Positions 45,130-57,233 of a DNA stretch of 64,000 nt are shown piece by piece (position 1 is the first letter of the stretch; every line of letters starts with the position of its first letter). The position numbers and the translations under genes were made by a program. Source of the DNA: Microcebus murinus (lineage: Eukaryota; Chordata; Mammalia; Primates; Cheirogaleidae); the NCBI RefSeq assembly GCF_040939455.1, contig NC_134118.1, forward strand, positions 77,462,680-77,526,679. Direction: 5' to 3'. Under the pieces are notes generated by a model. That model did not search any database. It was not told where the DNA came from and worked only from the letters and a program-made list of their open reading frames with translations.

Positions 45130-45250
45130 GTCTAGGGCCACACCACCCTGAACGCGCCCGACCTCGTCTGGTCTCGGAAGCTAAGCAGGGTCGGGCCTGG
45201 TTAGTACTTGGATGGGAGACCGCCTGGGAATACCGGGTGCCGTAGGCTTC
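45130..45250 (+). rRNA. RN5S: 5S ribosomal RNA gene, copy 13
   Basis: The gene is identical to copy 1. A private C-to-T change lies 127 bp upstream, at 45003. Confidence 0.95.
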
Positions 45251-45253
45251 TTC

Positions 45254-45268
45254 TTTTTTTTTTTTTTT
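45254..45268 (+). terminator. Pol III T15 terminator, copy 13
   Basis: T15, same position relative to the gene. Confidence 0.9.
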
Positions 45269-46080
45269 GTTTTGCCTCTTGTTCTGTCCCCTCTCTGGGA
45301 GCGAGGCGGCGGCCCGGGGTGGGGGTCACCCCCACCCTCAGCGCCCGCCGCGGTGCCTGGCGCCCCAGCCCGCACCGTGGGGCCTCCTCTTGTCCCAAGC
45401 CGCGACACCGCCGTCACGCGGCAGCATGCGTGGCTTCTGGACTGTCAGGTCTCAGACCAAAGGTCTGCTCTGTGGGAACCGACACGCTGGAGGAAACCTT
45501 GAGAGTCTGAGAGGGGAGGGAGTTCCAGAAGAAGGCCAGGATGTCATTTGGAGGGAGTATGTGACCAGAACTCGTCCCGTTGCTTTTGGGGTTCTATGGG
45601 CTACACGTAGGAATCTTTGGTGGTGGCACCTGATGTTGGGGGATCCAGAGTCGCACCCAGACCTGCTCCACAGGCCTCCTTTTACTTTTCTCTTCGGATT
45701 CATTATTTTTAAAAAGTGTCTCTTATCTCTATGATTGCATTTTCTTTTCTCTCTCTTTTCAAGCAGATGATGGGAGTCCAAGTATTAAGGTGACATGTGT
45801 TGCCCGTGCCCCCCTCCCCCCTGTGTTCTTATTCATTTACCTCTGATGTCGTTCCAGCGTATTGTGGGGGTACCAATGTTAAGGTCGGGTACGTTGCCCT
45901 CTCCCAGCCTCCCCCCTCGGGTCAGAGCCTCAAGTGCGCCCATGCCCCAGTCGGTGCGCACCCACCCCATTCCTAATGGAGGTGTATGCCCATCCCCTCC
46001 CCCCACCCGCCCGACACCCACCCGATGAAGGTGATTCCTCTGTGTCCACTTAGGTGTCCATCGGTTCGTACCCATTTGCT

Positions 46081-46305
46081 GGTGAGCGCGAGCACGTGGT
46101 GCTCGTGTGTCCATTCTTGGGCTACCTGGCTTACTGGAACGGGTTCCAGCTCTGGCCAGGAGAACCACGAGAGGTGCCCTCTCACCGCTGCTCCTCCTAG
46201 CTGAATAGCACTCCGTGGTGTCCACGCGCCACATTTCATTTACGCACTCGTGGGTCGATGGGCACTCGGGTCGCTTCCAGGTCTTTGCGATTGTGACTTG
46301 TGCCC
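46081..46305 (+). mobile_element. LINE-1 3'-end fragment, repeat 13
   Basis: Same fragment, no private change noticed. Confidence 0.75.
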
Positions 46306-48374
46306 TGACTCTAACCCTAACCCTTACCCAGCCCGTCTCCTCCTCGGCCCCTGCCTGACTGACTCCTTCCCGCCCGGCCTGTCACCTGTCACCGTCCTCT
46401 GCCCCTGCCTGACACGCTCCTCCCCGCCCGGGCCGTCACCGTCCTCGGCCCCTGCCTGACGGGGCTCCTCCGTCGCCTGGGCCTTCCAAGGGCTTGGTGT
46501 GGACGCTGGTTCCAGGACGCCCTCCCAGGAACCCGGTAGCAGGGCGGCCGCAGCGTCTCGCGCCACCCAACCGTCCGCCGGCCGGCGGCCGTCGCTAAGT
46601 GGCCTGCGGGGGACGTGCCCCCACTGTGGGGCGGGCGCCCAGCCTGGTGTCTTCTCCGAGGCCCCGTGGCTGCTTTCACCACCCCCGCAAGGGGAGAGCC
46701 GCGGAGGTGGGGACCGCCTCCTCGTGGGGACGTACACCCAGCTCTCCACGTCGGATTCCGGGGCTCTCTGTCCTGCCAGAAGGCCCAGCTGGCCTGCGGG
46801 TCCTTAGAGTGGCAAAAACATCCGAAAACTGAGATTGAGGGTCCGGTGGTTGTCTGCACTTTTGTGCTGGGCACCCCAGGGAGGCCCGGGGGCTGGCTGG
46901 ACGACGCGGTCTGCTGGGCAGGGGGGGGGGTTTGGAGGAGCAACTGATGCCCTTTGCACTTTGGGTAGCAAGTGTCTGAGGTGTCTCTGAGCCCTGCGCC
47001 ATGTCGGGGGTGGGGGGTGGGAGGTCGGTGGGGGTGGAGGAGCAGGAGGAGGAGGAGGAGGAGGTGGGAAGGGCCGTGGCCTGCAGTCGTCTTCCCGGGG
47101 TGGCTTCTTCCACAGGCTGCTTGGCCTGGGCTCCCTGCACCTGGGCCTTTGGAGGACTGGCCCTGTGCTTGCCAACGCTTCCCCTGCAGGGACCCAGAGC
47201 TGGGAGGTTGCATCTCTCAGCCCTGGGTCGGGCAGAGCCCCAGCGGGCCATGCCCACAACCTCTCTCAGCACGGGTCCCCCAGAAGGCTCCTTTGGGACC
47301 AGGATTCTCTTGCGGGTGACTCTTTAAGGTCTGGCCCCTGGATGGAGGGGCACCAGGAGTAGAGGAGCAGGAAGGGGAAGGGGGTGGCCATGCGAGGGGA
47401 CACTTTCAGGCCAAGTCCCAGCTTCAGCCTGATCCTCCTGGGAACCCCGGGGTGTACGTCACACCTCCTGGTTGTCCCGCTCTGAGACAAGGAGCCGGGC
47501 TTCGCATTCCCCCAGCAGCCAGTCGTGGGCTGAGGACACCTGGGGCGTTGGGAACTCCCTGGCTTCTCCTTGGCTTAACATCTGGAGCTGCTTGTGAATC
47601 GTGCCGCCACACACACACCCGAGTGCAGGTGTCTTCTGCACAGACTGCGGGCCTCGCTCTTCTGAATGCCGCTAGCTCGCCACCCACCCACGGGTGAACC
47701 TGGTCAGGGTACTTTCTCTCGGGGGCAGACTCTGATCCTGGCGGGCTACCGGTGTTTCTGTTTGCTCGTTTCTTTCTTCCATTTCGGGAAAGGCTTCCTT
47801 ACTGGGTGTGGAAATCTCCTATGCCTTTCCTCGCCTATTCTGTCAGCTTTAAAATTCTCTTTCAGTTGCCACCCTCACAGATGGATTAGGAAACTCTTTC
47901 CGGTGCACTCATTAGTGAAATGACCTCAATGAAGCTGGAATCCAATATCTAATGGCCGATTTTTAGCGAGTCCACACGCCAGGGTGGTCGGGGTCCAATG
48001 CAGCCCCGGCCAGGCCCAGGCCCCGGCCCCTTGGACTGGGCCACAGGAGGACACAGAGGAGGGTCCCGGCCCCCCCGGTCGCGTTGCCGGCAGTTCTCCA
48101 AGGGCTTGGGCGTTTTCCAGAGGTAGGAGATGGAGGGGACTGATTTCTTCAGCGCCCCACAAACCACGCCACCCCACCCATGGGACACATCCCTAGAGAG
48201 AGAGAGAGACGCCCCATACACTCGCTCCCCTCCCCCATGCGCTGTGCCCCAGCCCGGGGCCCGGGGGAATAGGCGGCAGCCCACCCACAGGGTGGGGGGC
48301 CCAGCTGAAAGGGGTTGTCGGGGAGGGCGGCCCCTGCCTGGGGTCAAAGGGCGGGCGATCCGCGCGTGCGCAAT

Positions 48375-48375
<1 letters not shown>

Positions 48376-48408
<33 letters not shown>
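48376..48408 (+). repeat. (GGC)11 microsatellite, repeat 14
   Basis: Eleven triplets, the only copy with this count. Confidence 0.97.
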
Positions 48409-48410
<2 letters not shown>

Positions 48411-48527
48411 GGGCGGCCACGAGCTGGGGGTGGGGGGCGGGTAGGTGAAGGAGGCCAGGCGAGGAGAGGAAGGGGGCTGGAAGGTCTCCACCTTGGCGAG
48501 TCCAGCCGTGGAGGCGCATCTTGTGTG

Positions 48528-48560
<33 letters not shown>

Positions 48561-48774
48561 ATAGAGAGACAGCCCCCCACCCCGGCCCACCGCTCCCTGC
48601 CCGCCCCGCCCCGCCTGTCACCCCCGTCCCTCGGAGCCCGCCGGACCCGGCCGGTGAACTCAACAGGCCCGGCCCGGCGCGGGTCAGCGCCGGTGCGGGG
48701 CCTGGGGCGGGAGGAGGCGGCGGGGAAGCGCAGAGAGGCTCGGCTTCTTGAGCGGGGCAGGGGCGCCCTCCGCC

Positions 48775-48895
48775 GTCTAGGGCCACACCACCCTGAACGC
48801 GCCCGACCTCGTCTGGTCTCGGAAGCTAAGCAGGGTCGGGCCTGGTTAGTACTTGGATGGGAGACCGCCTGGGAATACCGGGTGCCGTAGGCTTC
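48775..48895 (+). rRNA. RN5S: 5S ribosomal RNA gene, copy 14
   Basis: Identical to copy 1. Spacing from copy 13 is 3645 bp. Confidence 0.95.
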
Positions 48896-48898
48896 TTC

Positions 48899-48913
48899 TT
48901 TTTTTTTTTTTTT
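48899..48913 (+). terminator. Pol III T15 terminator, copy 14
   Basis: T15, same position relative to the gene. Confidence 0.9.
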
Positions 48914-49725
48914 GTTTTGCCTCTTGTTCTGTCCCCTCTCTGGGAGCGAGGCGGCGGCCCGGGGTGGGGGTCACCCCCACCCTCAGCGCCCGCCGCGGTG
49001 CCTGGCGCCCCAGCCCGCACCGTGGGGCCTCCTCTTGTCCCAAGCCGCGACACCGCCGTCACGCGGCAGCATGCGTGGCTTCTGGACTGTCAGGTCTCAG
49101 ACCAAAGGTCTGCTCTGTGGGAACCGACACGCTGGAGGAAACCTTGAGAGTCTGAGAGGGGAGGGAGTTCCAGAAGAAGGCCAGGATGTCATTTGGAGGG
49201 AGTATGTGACCAGAACTCGTCCCGTTGCTTTTGGGGTTCTATGGGCTACACGTAGGAATCTTTGGTGGTGGCACCTGATGTTGGGGGATCCGGAGTCGCA
49301 CCCAGACCTGCTCCACAGGCCTCCTTTTACTTTTCTCTTCGGATTCATTATTTTTAAAAAGTGTCTCTTATCTCTATGATTGCATTTTCTTTTCTCTCTC
49401 TTTTCAAGCAGATGATGGGAGTCCAAGTATTAAGGTGACATGTGTTGCCCGTGCCCCCCTCCCCCCTGTGTTCTTATTCATTTACCTCTGATGTCGTTCC
49501 AGCGTATTGTGGGGGTACCAATGTTAAGGTCGGGTACGTTGCCCTCTCCCAGCCTCCCCCCTCGGGTCAGAGCCTCAAGTGCGCCCATGCCCCAGTCGGT
49601 GCGCACCCACCCCATTCCTAATGGAGGTGTATGCCCATCCCCTCCCCCCACCCGCCCGACACCCACCCGATGAAGGTGATTCCTCTGTGTCCACTTAGGT
49701 GTCCATCGGTTCGTACCCATTTGCT

Positions 49726-49950
49726 GGTGAGCGCGAGCACGTGGTGCTCGTGTGTCCATTCTTGGGCTACCTGGCTTACTGGAACGGGTTCCAGCTCTGG
49801 CCAGGAGAACCACGAGAGGTGCCCTCTCACCGCTGCTCCTCCTAGCTGAATAGCACTCCGTGGTGTCCACGCGCCACATTTCATTTACGCACTCGTGGGT
49901 CGATGGGCACTCGGGTCGCTTCCAGGTCTTTGCGATTGTGACTTGTGCCC
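49726..49950 (+). mobile_element. LINE-1 3'-end fragment, repeat 14
   Basis: Same fragment, no private change noticed. Confidence 0.75.
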
Positions 49951-52020
49951 TGACTCTAACCCTAACCCTTACCCAGCCCGTCTCCTCCTCGGCCCCTGCC
50001 TGACTGACTCCTTCCCGCCCGGCCTGTCACCTGTCACCGTCCTCTGCCCCTGCCTGACACGCTCCTCCCCGCCCGGGCCGTCACCGTCCTCGGCCCCTGC
50101 CTGACGGGGCTCCTCCGTCGCCTGGGCCTTCCAAGGGCTTGGTGTGGACGCTGGTTCCAGGACGCCCTCCCAGGAACCCGGTAGCAGGGCGGCCGCAGCG
50201 TCTCGCGCCACCCAACCGTCCGCCGGCCGGCGGCCGTCGCTAAGTGGCCTGCGGGGGACGTGCCCCCACTGTGGGGCGGGCGCCCAGCCTGGTGTCTTCT
50301 CCGAGGCCCCGTGGCTGCTTTCACCACCCCCGCAAGGGGAGAGCCGCGGAGGTGGGGACCGCCTCCTCGTGGGGACGTACACCCAGCTCTCCACGTCGGA
50401 TTCCGGGGCTCTCTGTCCTGCCAGAAGGCCCAGCTGGCCTGCGGGTCCTTAGAGTGGCAAAAACATCCGAAAACTGAGATTGAGGGTCCGGTGGTTGTCT
50501 GCACTTTTGTGCTGGGCACCCCAGGGAGGCCCGGGGGCTGGCTGGACGACGCGGTCTGCTGGGCAGGGGGGGGGGTTTGGAGGAGCAACTGATGCCCTTT
50601 GCACTTTGGGTAGCAAGTGTCTGAGGTGTCTCTGAGCCCTGCGCCATGTCGGGGGTGGGGGGTGGGAGGTCGGTGGGGGTGGAGGAGCAGGAGGAGGAGG
50701 AGGAGGAGGTGGGAAGGGCCGTGGCCTGCAGTCGTCTTCCCGGGGTGGCTTCTTCCACAGGCTGCTTGGCCTGGGCTCCCTGCACCTGGGCCTTTGGAGG
50801 ACTGGCCCTGTGCTTGCCAACGCTTCCCCTGCAGGGACCCAGAGCTGGGAGGTTGCATCTCTCAGCCCTGGGTCGGGCAGAGCCCCAGCGGGCCATGCCC
50901 ACAACCTCTCTCAGCACGGGTCCCCCAGAAGGCTCCTTTGGGACCAGGATTCTCTTGCGGGTGACTCTTTAAGGTCTGGCCCCTGGATGGAGGGGCACCA
51001 GGAGTAGAGGAGCAGGAAGGGGAAGGGGGTGGCCATGCGAGGGGACACTTTCAGGCCAAGTCCCAGCTTCAGCCTGATCCTCCTGGGAACCCCGGGGTGT
51101 ACGTCACACCTCCTGGTTGTCCCGCTCTGAGACAAGGAGCCGGGCTTCGCATTCCCCCAGCAGCCAGTCGTGGGCTGAGGACACCTGGGGCGTTGGGAAC
51201 TCCCTGGCTTCTCCTTGGCTTAACATCTGGAGCTGCTTGTGAATCGTGCCGCCACACACACACCCGAGTGCAGGTGTCTTCTGCACAGACTGCGGGCCTC
51301 GCTCTTCTGAATGCCGCTAGCTCGCCACCCACCCACGGGTGAACCTGGTCAGGGTACTTTCTCTCGGGGGCAGACTCTGATCCTGGCGGGCTACCGGTGT
51401 TTCTGTTTGCTCGTTTCTTTCTTCCATTTCGGGAAAGGCTTCCTTACTGGGTGTGGAAATCTCCTATGCCTTTCCTCGCCTATTCTGTCAGCTTTAAAAT
51501 TCTCTTTCAGTTGCCACCCTCACAGATGGATTAGGAAACTCTTTCCGGTGCACTCATTAGTGAAATGACCTCAATGAAGCTGGAATCCAATATCTAATGG
51601 CCGATTTTTAGCGAGTCCACACGCCAGGGTGGTCGGGGTCCAATGCAGCCCCGGCCAGGCCCAGGCCCCGGCCCCTTGGACTGGGCCACAGGAGGACACA
51701 GAGGAGGGTCCCGGCCCCCCCGGTCGCGTTGCCGGCAGTTCTCCAAGGGCTTGGGCGTTTTCCAGAGGTAGGAGATGGAGGGGACTGATTTCTTCAGCGC
51801 CCCACAAACCACGCCACCCCACCCATGGGACACATCCCTAGAGAGAGAGAGAGACGCCCCATACACTCGCTCCCCTCCCCCATGCGCTGTGCCCCAGCCC
51901 GGGGCCCGGGGGAATAGGCGGCAGCCCACCCACAGGGTGGGGGGCCCAGCTGAAAGGGGTTGTCGGGGAGGGCGGCCCCTGCCTGGGGTCAAAGGGCGGG
52001 CGATCCGCGCGTGCGCAATC

Positions 52021-52047
52021 GGCGGCGGCGGCGGCGGCGGCGGCGGC
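52021..52047 (+). repeat. (GGC)9 microsatellite, repeat 15
   Basis: Nine triplets. Confidence 0.97.
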
Positions 52048-52166
52048 GGGGGCGGCCACGAGCTGGGGGTGGGGGGCGGGTAGGTGAAGGAGGCCAGGCG
52101 AGGAGAGGAAGGGGGCTGGAAGGTCTCCACCTTGGCGAGTCCAGCCGTGGAGGCGCATCTTGTGTG

Positions 52167-52199
<33 letters not shown>

Positions 52200-52413
52200 A
52201 TAGAGAGACAGCCCCCCACCCCGGCCCACCGCTCCCTGCCCGCCCCGCCCCGCCTGTCACCCCCGTCCCTCGGAGCCCGCCGGACCCGGCCGGTGAACTC
52301 AACAGGCCCGGCCCGGCGCGGGTCAGCGCCGGTGCGGGGCCTGGGGCGGGAGGAGGCGGCGGGGAAGCGCAGAGAGGCTCGGCTTCTTGAGCGGGGCAGG
52401 GGCGCCCTCCGCC

Positions 52414-52534
52414 GTCTAGGGCCACACCACCCTGAACGCGCCCGACCTCGTCTGGTCTCGGAAGCTAAGCAGGGTCGGGCCTGGTTAGTACTTGGATGGG
52501 AGACCGCCTGGGAATACCGGGTGCCGTAGGCTTC
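52414..52534 (+). rRNA. RN5S: 5S ribosomal RNA gene, copy 15
   Basis: The gene is identical to copy 1. It is the only copy followed by a 16-nt T run. Confidence 0.95.
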
Positions 52535-52537
52535 TTC

Positions 52538-52553
52538 TTTTTTTTTTTTTTTT
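52538..52553 (+). terminator. Pol III T16 terminator, copy 15
   Basis: This run is 16 T, one longer than in all other copies. It could be slippage in the genome or a homopolymer sequencing error. Confidence 0.9.
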
Positions 52554-53365
52554 GTTTTGCCTCTTGTTCTGTCCCCTCTCTGGGAGCGAGGCGGCGGCCC
52601 GGGGTGGGGGTCACCCCCACCCTCAGCGCCCGCCGCGGTGCCTGGCGCCCCAGCCCGCACCGTGGGGCCTCCTCTTGTCCCAAGCCGCGACACCGCCGTC
52701 ACGCGGCAGCATGCGTGGCTTCTGGACTGTCAGGTCTCAGACCAAAGGTCTGCTCTGTGGGAACCGACACGCTGGAGGAAACCTTGAGAGTCTGAGAGGG
52801 GAGGGAGTTCCAGAAGAAGGCCAGGATGTCATTTGGAGGGAGTATGTGACCAGAACTCGTCCCGTTGCTTTTGGGGTTCTATGGGCTACACGTAGGAATC
52901 TTTGGTGGTGGCACCTGATGTTGGGGGATCCGGAGTCGCACCCAGACCTGCTCCACAGGCCTCCTTTTACTTTTCTCTTCGGATTCATTATTTTTAAAAA
53001 GTGTCTCTTATCTCTATGATTGCATTTTCTTTTCTCTCTCTTTTCAAGCAGATGATGGGAGTCCAAGTATTAAGGTGACATGTGTTGCCCGTGCCCCCCT
53101 CCCCCCTGTGTTCTTATTCATTTACCTCTGATGTCGTTCCAGCGTATTGTGGGGGTACCAATGTTAAGGTCGGGTACGTTGCCCTCTCCCAGCCTCCCCC
53201 CTCGGGTCAGAGCCTCAAGTGCGCCCATGCCCCAGTCGGTGCGCACCCACCCCATTCCTAATGGAGGTGTATGCCCATCCCCTCCCCCCACCCGCCCGAC
53301 ACCCACCCGATGAAGGTGATTCCTCTGTGTCCACTTAGGTGTCCATCGGTTCGTACCCATTTGCT

Positions 53366-53590
53366 GGTGAGCGCGAGCACGTGGTGCTCGTGTGTCCATT
53401 CTTGGGCTACCTGGCTTACTGGAACGGGTTCCAGCTCTGGCCAGGAGAACCATGAGAGGTGCCCTCTCACCGCTGCTCCTCCTAGCTGAATAGCACTCCG
53501 TGGTGTCCACGCGCCACATTTCATTTACGCACTCGTGGGTCGATGGGCACTCGGGTCGCTTCCAGGTCTTTGCGATTGTGACTTGTGCCC
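53366..53590 (+). mobile_element. LINE-1 3'-end fragment, repeat 15
   Basis: Same fragment, with a private C-to-T change at 53453 (CpG to TpG). Confidence 0.75.
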
Positions 53591-55660
53591 TGACTCTAAC
53601 CCTAACCCTTACCCAGCCCGTCTCCTCCTCGGCCCCTGCCTGACTGACTCCTTCCCGCCCGGCCTGTCACCTGTCACCGTCCTCTGCCCCTGCCTGACAC
53701 GCTCCTCCCCGCCCGGGCCGTCACCGTCCTCGGCCCCTGCCTGACGGGGCTCCTCCGTCGCCTGGGCCTTCCAAGGGCTTGGTGTGGACGCTGGTTCCAG
53801 GACGCCCTCCCAGGAACCCGGTAGCAGGGCGGCCGCAGCGTCTCGCGCCACCCAACCGTCCGCCGGCCGGCGGCCGTCGCTAAGTGGCCTGCGGGGGACG
53901 TGCCCCCACTGTGGGGCGGGCGCCCAGCCTGGTGTCTTCTCCGAGGCCCCGTGGCTGCTTTCACCCCCCCCCGCAAGGGGAGAGCCGCGGAGGTGGGGAC
54001 CGCCTCCTCGTGGGGACGTACACCCAGCTCTCCACGTCGGATTCCGGGGCTCTCTGTCCTGCCAGAAGGCCCAGCTGGCCTGCGGGTCCTTAGAGTGGCA
54101 AAAACATCCGAAAACTGAGATTGAGGGTCCGGTGGTTGTCTGCACTTTTGTGCTGGGCACCCCAGGGAGGCCCGGGGGCTGGCTGGACGACGCGGTCTGC
54201 TGGGCAGGGGGGGGGGTTTGGAGGAGCAACTGATGCCCTTTGCACTTTGGGTAGCAAGTGTCTGAGGTGTCTCTGAGCCCTGCGCCATGTCGGGGGTGGG
54301 GGGTGGGAGGTCGGTGGGGGTGGAGGAGCAGGAGGAGGAGGAGGAGGAGGTGGGAAGGGCCGTGGCCTGCAGTCGTCTTCCCGGGGTGGCTTCTTCCACA
54401 GGCTGCTTGGCCTGGGCTCCCTGCACCTGGGCCTTTGGAGGACTGGCCCTGTGCTTGCCAACGCTTCCCCTGCAGGGACCCAGAGCTGGGAGGTTGCATC
54501 TCTCAGCCCTGGGTCGGGCAGAGCCCCAGCGGGCCATGCCCACAACCTCTCTCAGCACGGGTCCCCCAGAAGGCTCCTTTGGGACCAGGATTCTCTTGCG
54601 GGTGACTCTTTAAGGTCTGGCCCCTGGATGGAGGGGCACCAGGAGTAGAGGAGCAGGAAGGGGAAGGGGGTGGCCATGCGAGGGGACACTTTCAGGCCAA
54701 GTCCCAGCTTCAGCCTGATCCTCCTGGGAACCCCGGGGTGTACGTCACACCTCCTGGTTGTCCCGCTCTGAGACAAGGAGCCGGGCTTCGCATTCCCCCA
54801 GCAGCCAGTCGTGGGCTGAGGACACCTGGGGCGTTGGGAACTCCCTGGCTTCTCCTTGGCTTAACATCTGGAGCTGCTTGTGAATCGTGCCGCCACACAC
54901 ACACCCGAGTGCAGGTGTCTTCTGCACAGACTGCGGGCCTCGCTCTTCTGAATGCCGCTAGCTCGCCACCCACCCACGGGTGAACCTGGTCAGGGTACTT
55001 TCTCTCGGGGGCAGACTCTGATCCTGGCGGGCTACCGGTGTTTCTGTTTGCTCGTTTCTTTCTTCCATTTCGGGAAAGGCTTCCTTACTGGGTGTGGAAA
55101 TCTCCTATGCCTTTCCTCGCCTATTCTGTCAGCTTTAAAATTCTCTTTCAGTTGCCACCCTCACAGATGGATTAGGAAACTCTTTCCGGTGCACTCATTA
55201 GTGAAATGACCTCAATGAAGCTGGAATCCAATATCTAATGGCCGATTTTTAGCGAGTCCACACGCCAGGGTGGTCGGGGTCCAATGCAGCCCCGGCCAGG
55301 CCCAGGCCCCGGCCCCTTGGACTGGGCCACAGGAGGACACAGAGGAGGGTCCCGGCCCCCCCGGTCGCGTTGCCGGCAGTTCTCCAAGGGCTTGGGCGTT
55401 TTCCAGAGGTAGGAGATGGAGGGGACTGATTTCTTCAGCGCCCCACAAACCACGCCACCCCACCCATGGGACACATCCCTAGAGAGAGAGAGAGACGCCC
55501 CATACACTCGCTCCCCTCCCCCATGCGCTGTGCCCCAGCCCGGGGCCCGGGGGAATAGGCGGCAGCCCACCCACAGGGTGGGGGGCCCAGCTGAAAGGGG
55601 TTGTCGGGGAGGGCGGCCCCTGCCTGGGGTCAAAGGGCGGGCGATCCGCGCGTGCGCAAT

Positions 55661-55661
<1 letters not shown>

Positions 55662-55691
<30 letters not shown>
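55662..55691 (+). repeat. (GGC)10 microsatellite, repeat 16
   Basis: Ten triplets. Confidence 0.97.
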
Positions 55692-55693
<2 letters not shown>

Positions 55694-55810
55694 GGGCGGC
55701 CACGAGCTGGGGGTGGGGGGCGGGTAGGTGAAGGAGGCCAGGCGAGGAGAGGAAGGGGGCTGGAAGGTCTCCACCTTGGCGAGTCCAGCCGTGGAGGCGC
55801 ATCTTGTGTG

Positions 55811-55843
<33 letters not shown>

Positions 55844-56057
55844 ATAGAGAGACAGCCCCCCACCCCGGCCCACCGCTCCCTGCCCGCCCCGCCCCGCCTG
55901 TCACCCCCGTCCCTCGGAGCCCGCCGGACCCGGCCGGTGAACTCAACAGGCCCGGCCCGGCGCGGGTCAGCGCCGGTGCGGGGCCTGGGGCGGGAGGAGG
56001 CGGCGGGGAAGCGCAGAGAGGCTCGGCTTCTTGAGCGGGGCAGGGGCGCCCTCCGCC

Positions 56058-56178
56058 GTCTAGGGCCACACCACCCTGAACGCGCCCGACCTCGTCTGGT
56101 CTCGGAAGCTAAGCAGGGTCGGGCCTGGTTAGTACTTGGATGGGAGACCGCCTGGGAATACCGGGTGCCGTAGGCTTC
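56058..56178 (+). rRNA. RN5S: 5S ribosomal RNA gene, copy 16
   Basis: Identical to copy 1. Spacing from copy 15 is 3644 bp. Confidence 0.95.
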
Positions 56179-56181
56179 TTC

Positions 56182-56196
56182 TTTTTTTTTTTTTTT
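56182..56196 (+). terminator. Pol III T15 terminator, copy 16
   Basis: T15, same position relative to the gene. Confidence 0.9.
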
Positions 56197-57008
56197 GTTT
56201 TGCCTCTTGTTCTGTCCCCTCTCTGGGAGCGAGGCGGCGGCCCGGGGTGGGGGTCACCCCCACCCTCAGCGCCCGCCGCGGTGCCTGGCGCCCCAGCCCG
56301 CACCGTGGGGCCTCCTCTTGTCCCAAGCCGCGACACCGCCGTCACGCGGCAGCATGCGTGGCTTCTGGACTGTCAGGTCTCAGACCAAAGGTCTGCTCTG
56401 TGGGAACCGACACGCTGGAGGAAACCTTGAGAGTCTGAGAGGGGAGGGAGTTCCAGAAGAAGGCCAGGATGTCATTTGGAGGGAGTATGTGACCAGAACT
56501 CGTCCCGTTGCTTTTGGGGTTCTATGGGCTACACGTAGGAATCTTTGGTGGTGGCACCTGATGTTGGGGGATCCGGAGTCGCACCCAGACCTGCTCCACA
56601 GGCCTCCTTTTACTTTTCTCTTCGGATTCATTATTTTTAAAAAGTGTCTCTTATCTCTATGATTGCATTTTCTTTTCTCTCTCTTTTCAAGCAGATGATG
56701 GGAGTCCAAGTATTAAGGTGACATGTGTTGCCCGTGCCCCCCTCCCCCCTGTGTTCTTATTCATTTACCTCTGATGTCGTTCCAGCGTATTGTGGGGGTA
56801 CCAATGTTAGGGTCGGGTACGTTGCCCTCTCCCAGCCTCCCCCCTCGGGTCAGAGCCTCAAGTGCGCCCATGCCCCAGTCGGTGCGCACCCACCCCATTC
56901 CTAATGGAGGTGTATGCCCATCCCCTCCCCCCACCCGCCCGACACCCACCCGATGAAGGTGATTCCTCTGTGTCCACTTAGGTGTCCATCGGTTCGTACC
57001 CATTTGCT

Positions 57009-57233
57009 GGTGAGCGCGAGCACGTGGTGCTCGTGTGTCCATTCTTGGGCTACCTGGCTTACTGGAACGGGTTCCAGCTCTGGCCAGGAGAACCACGAGA
57101 GGTGCCCTCTCACCGCTGCTCCTCCTAGCTGAATAGCACTCCGTGGTGTCCACGCGCCACATTTCATTTACGCACTCGTGGGTCGATGGGCACTCGGGTC
57201 GCTTCCAGGTCTTTGCGATTGTGACTTGTGCCC
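57009..57233 (+). mobile_element. LINE-1 3'-end fragment, repeat 16
   Basis: Same fragment, no private change noticed. Confidence 0.75.

Larger units (their letters stand above)
43706..47353 (+). repeat. 5S rDNA repeat 13 (3648 bp)
   Basis: (GGC)12 and 8-nt C tract. Private changes are C-to-T at 45003 and G-to-A at 45647, both at CpG sites. Confidence 0.97.
47354..50998 (+). repeat. 5S rDNA repeat 14 (3645 bp)
   Basis: (GGC)11, the only repeat with this count, and the 8-nt C tract. Confidence 0.97.
50999..54639 (+). repeat. 5S rDNA repeat 15 (3641 bp)
   Basis: (GGC)9 and C9 tract. The terminator is T16 instead of T15, and there is a private C-to-T change at 53453 in a CpG, inside the LINE-1 fragment. 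Confidence 0.97.

Noticed and set aside
52496..53019. A 175-codon + strand frame in repeat 15 that is longer than in other repeats
   Set aside because: It is created by the extra T in the terminator run and starts inside the 5S gene.
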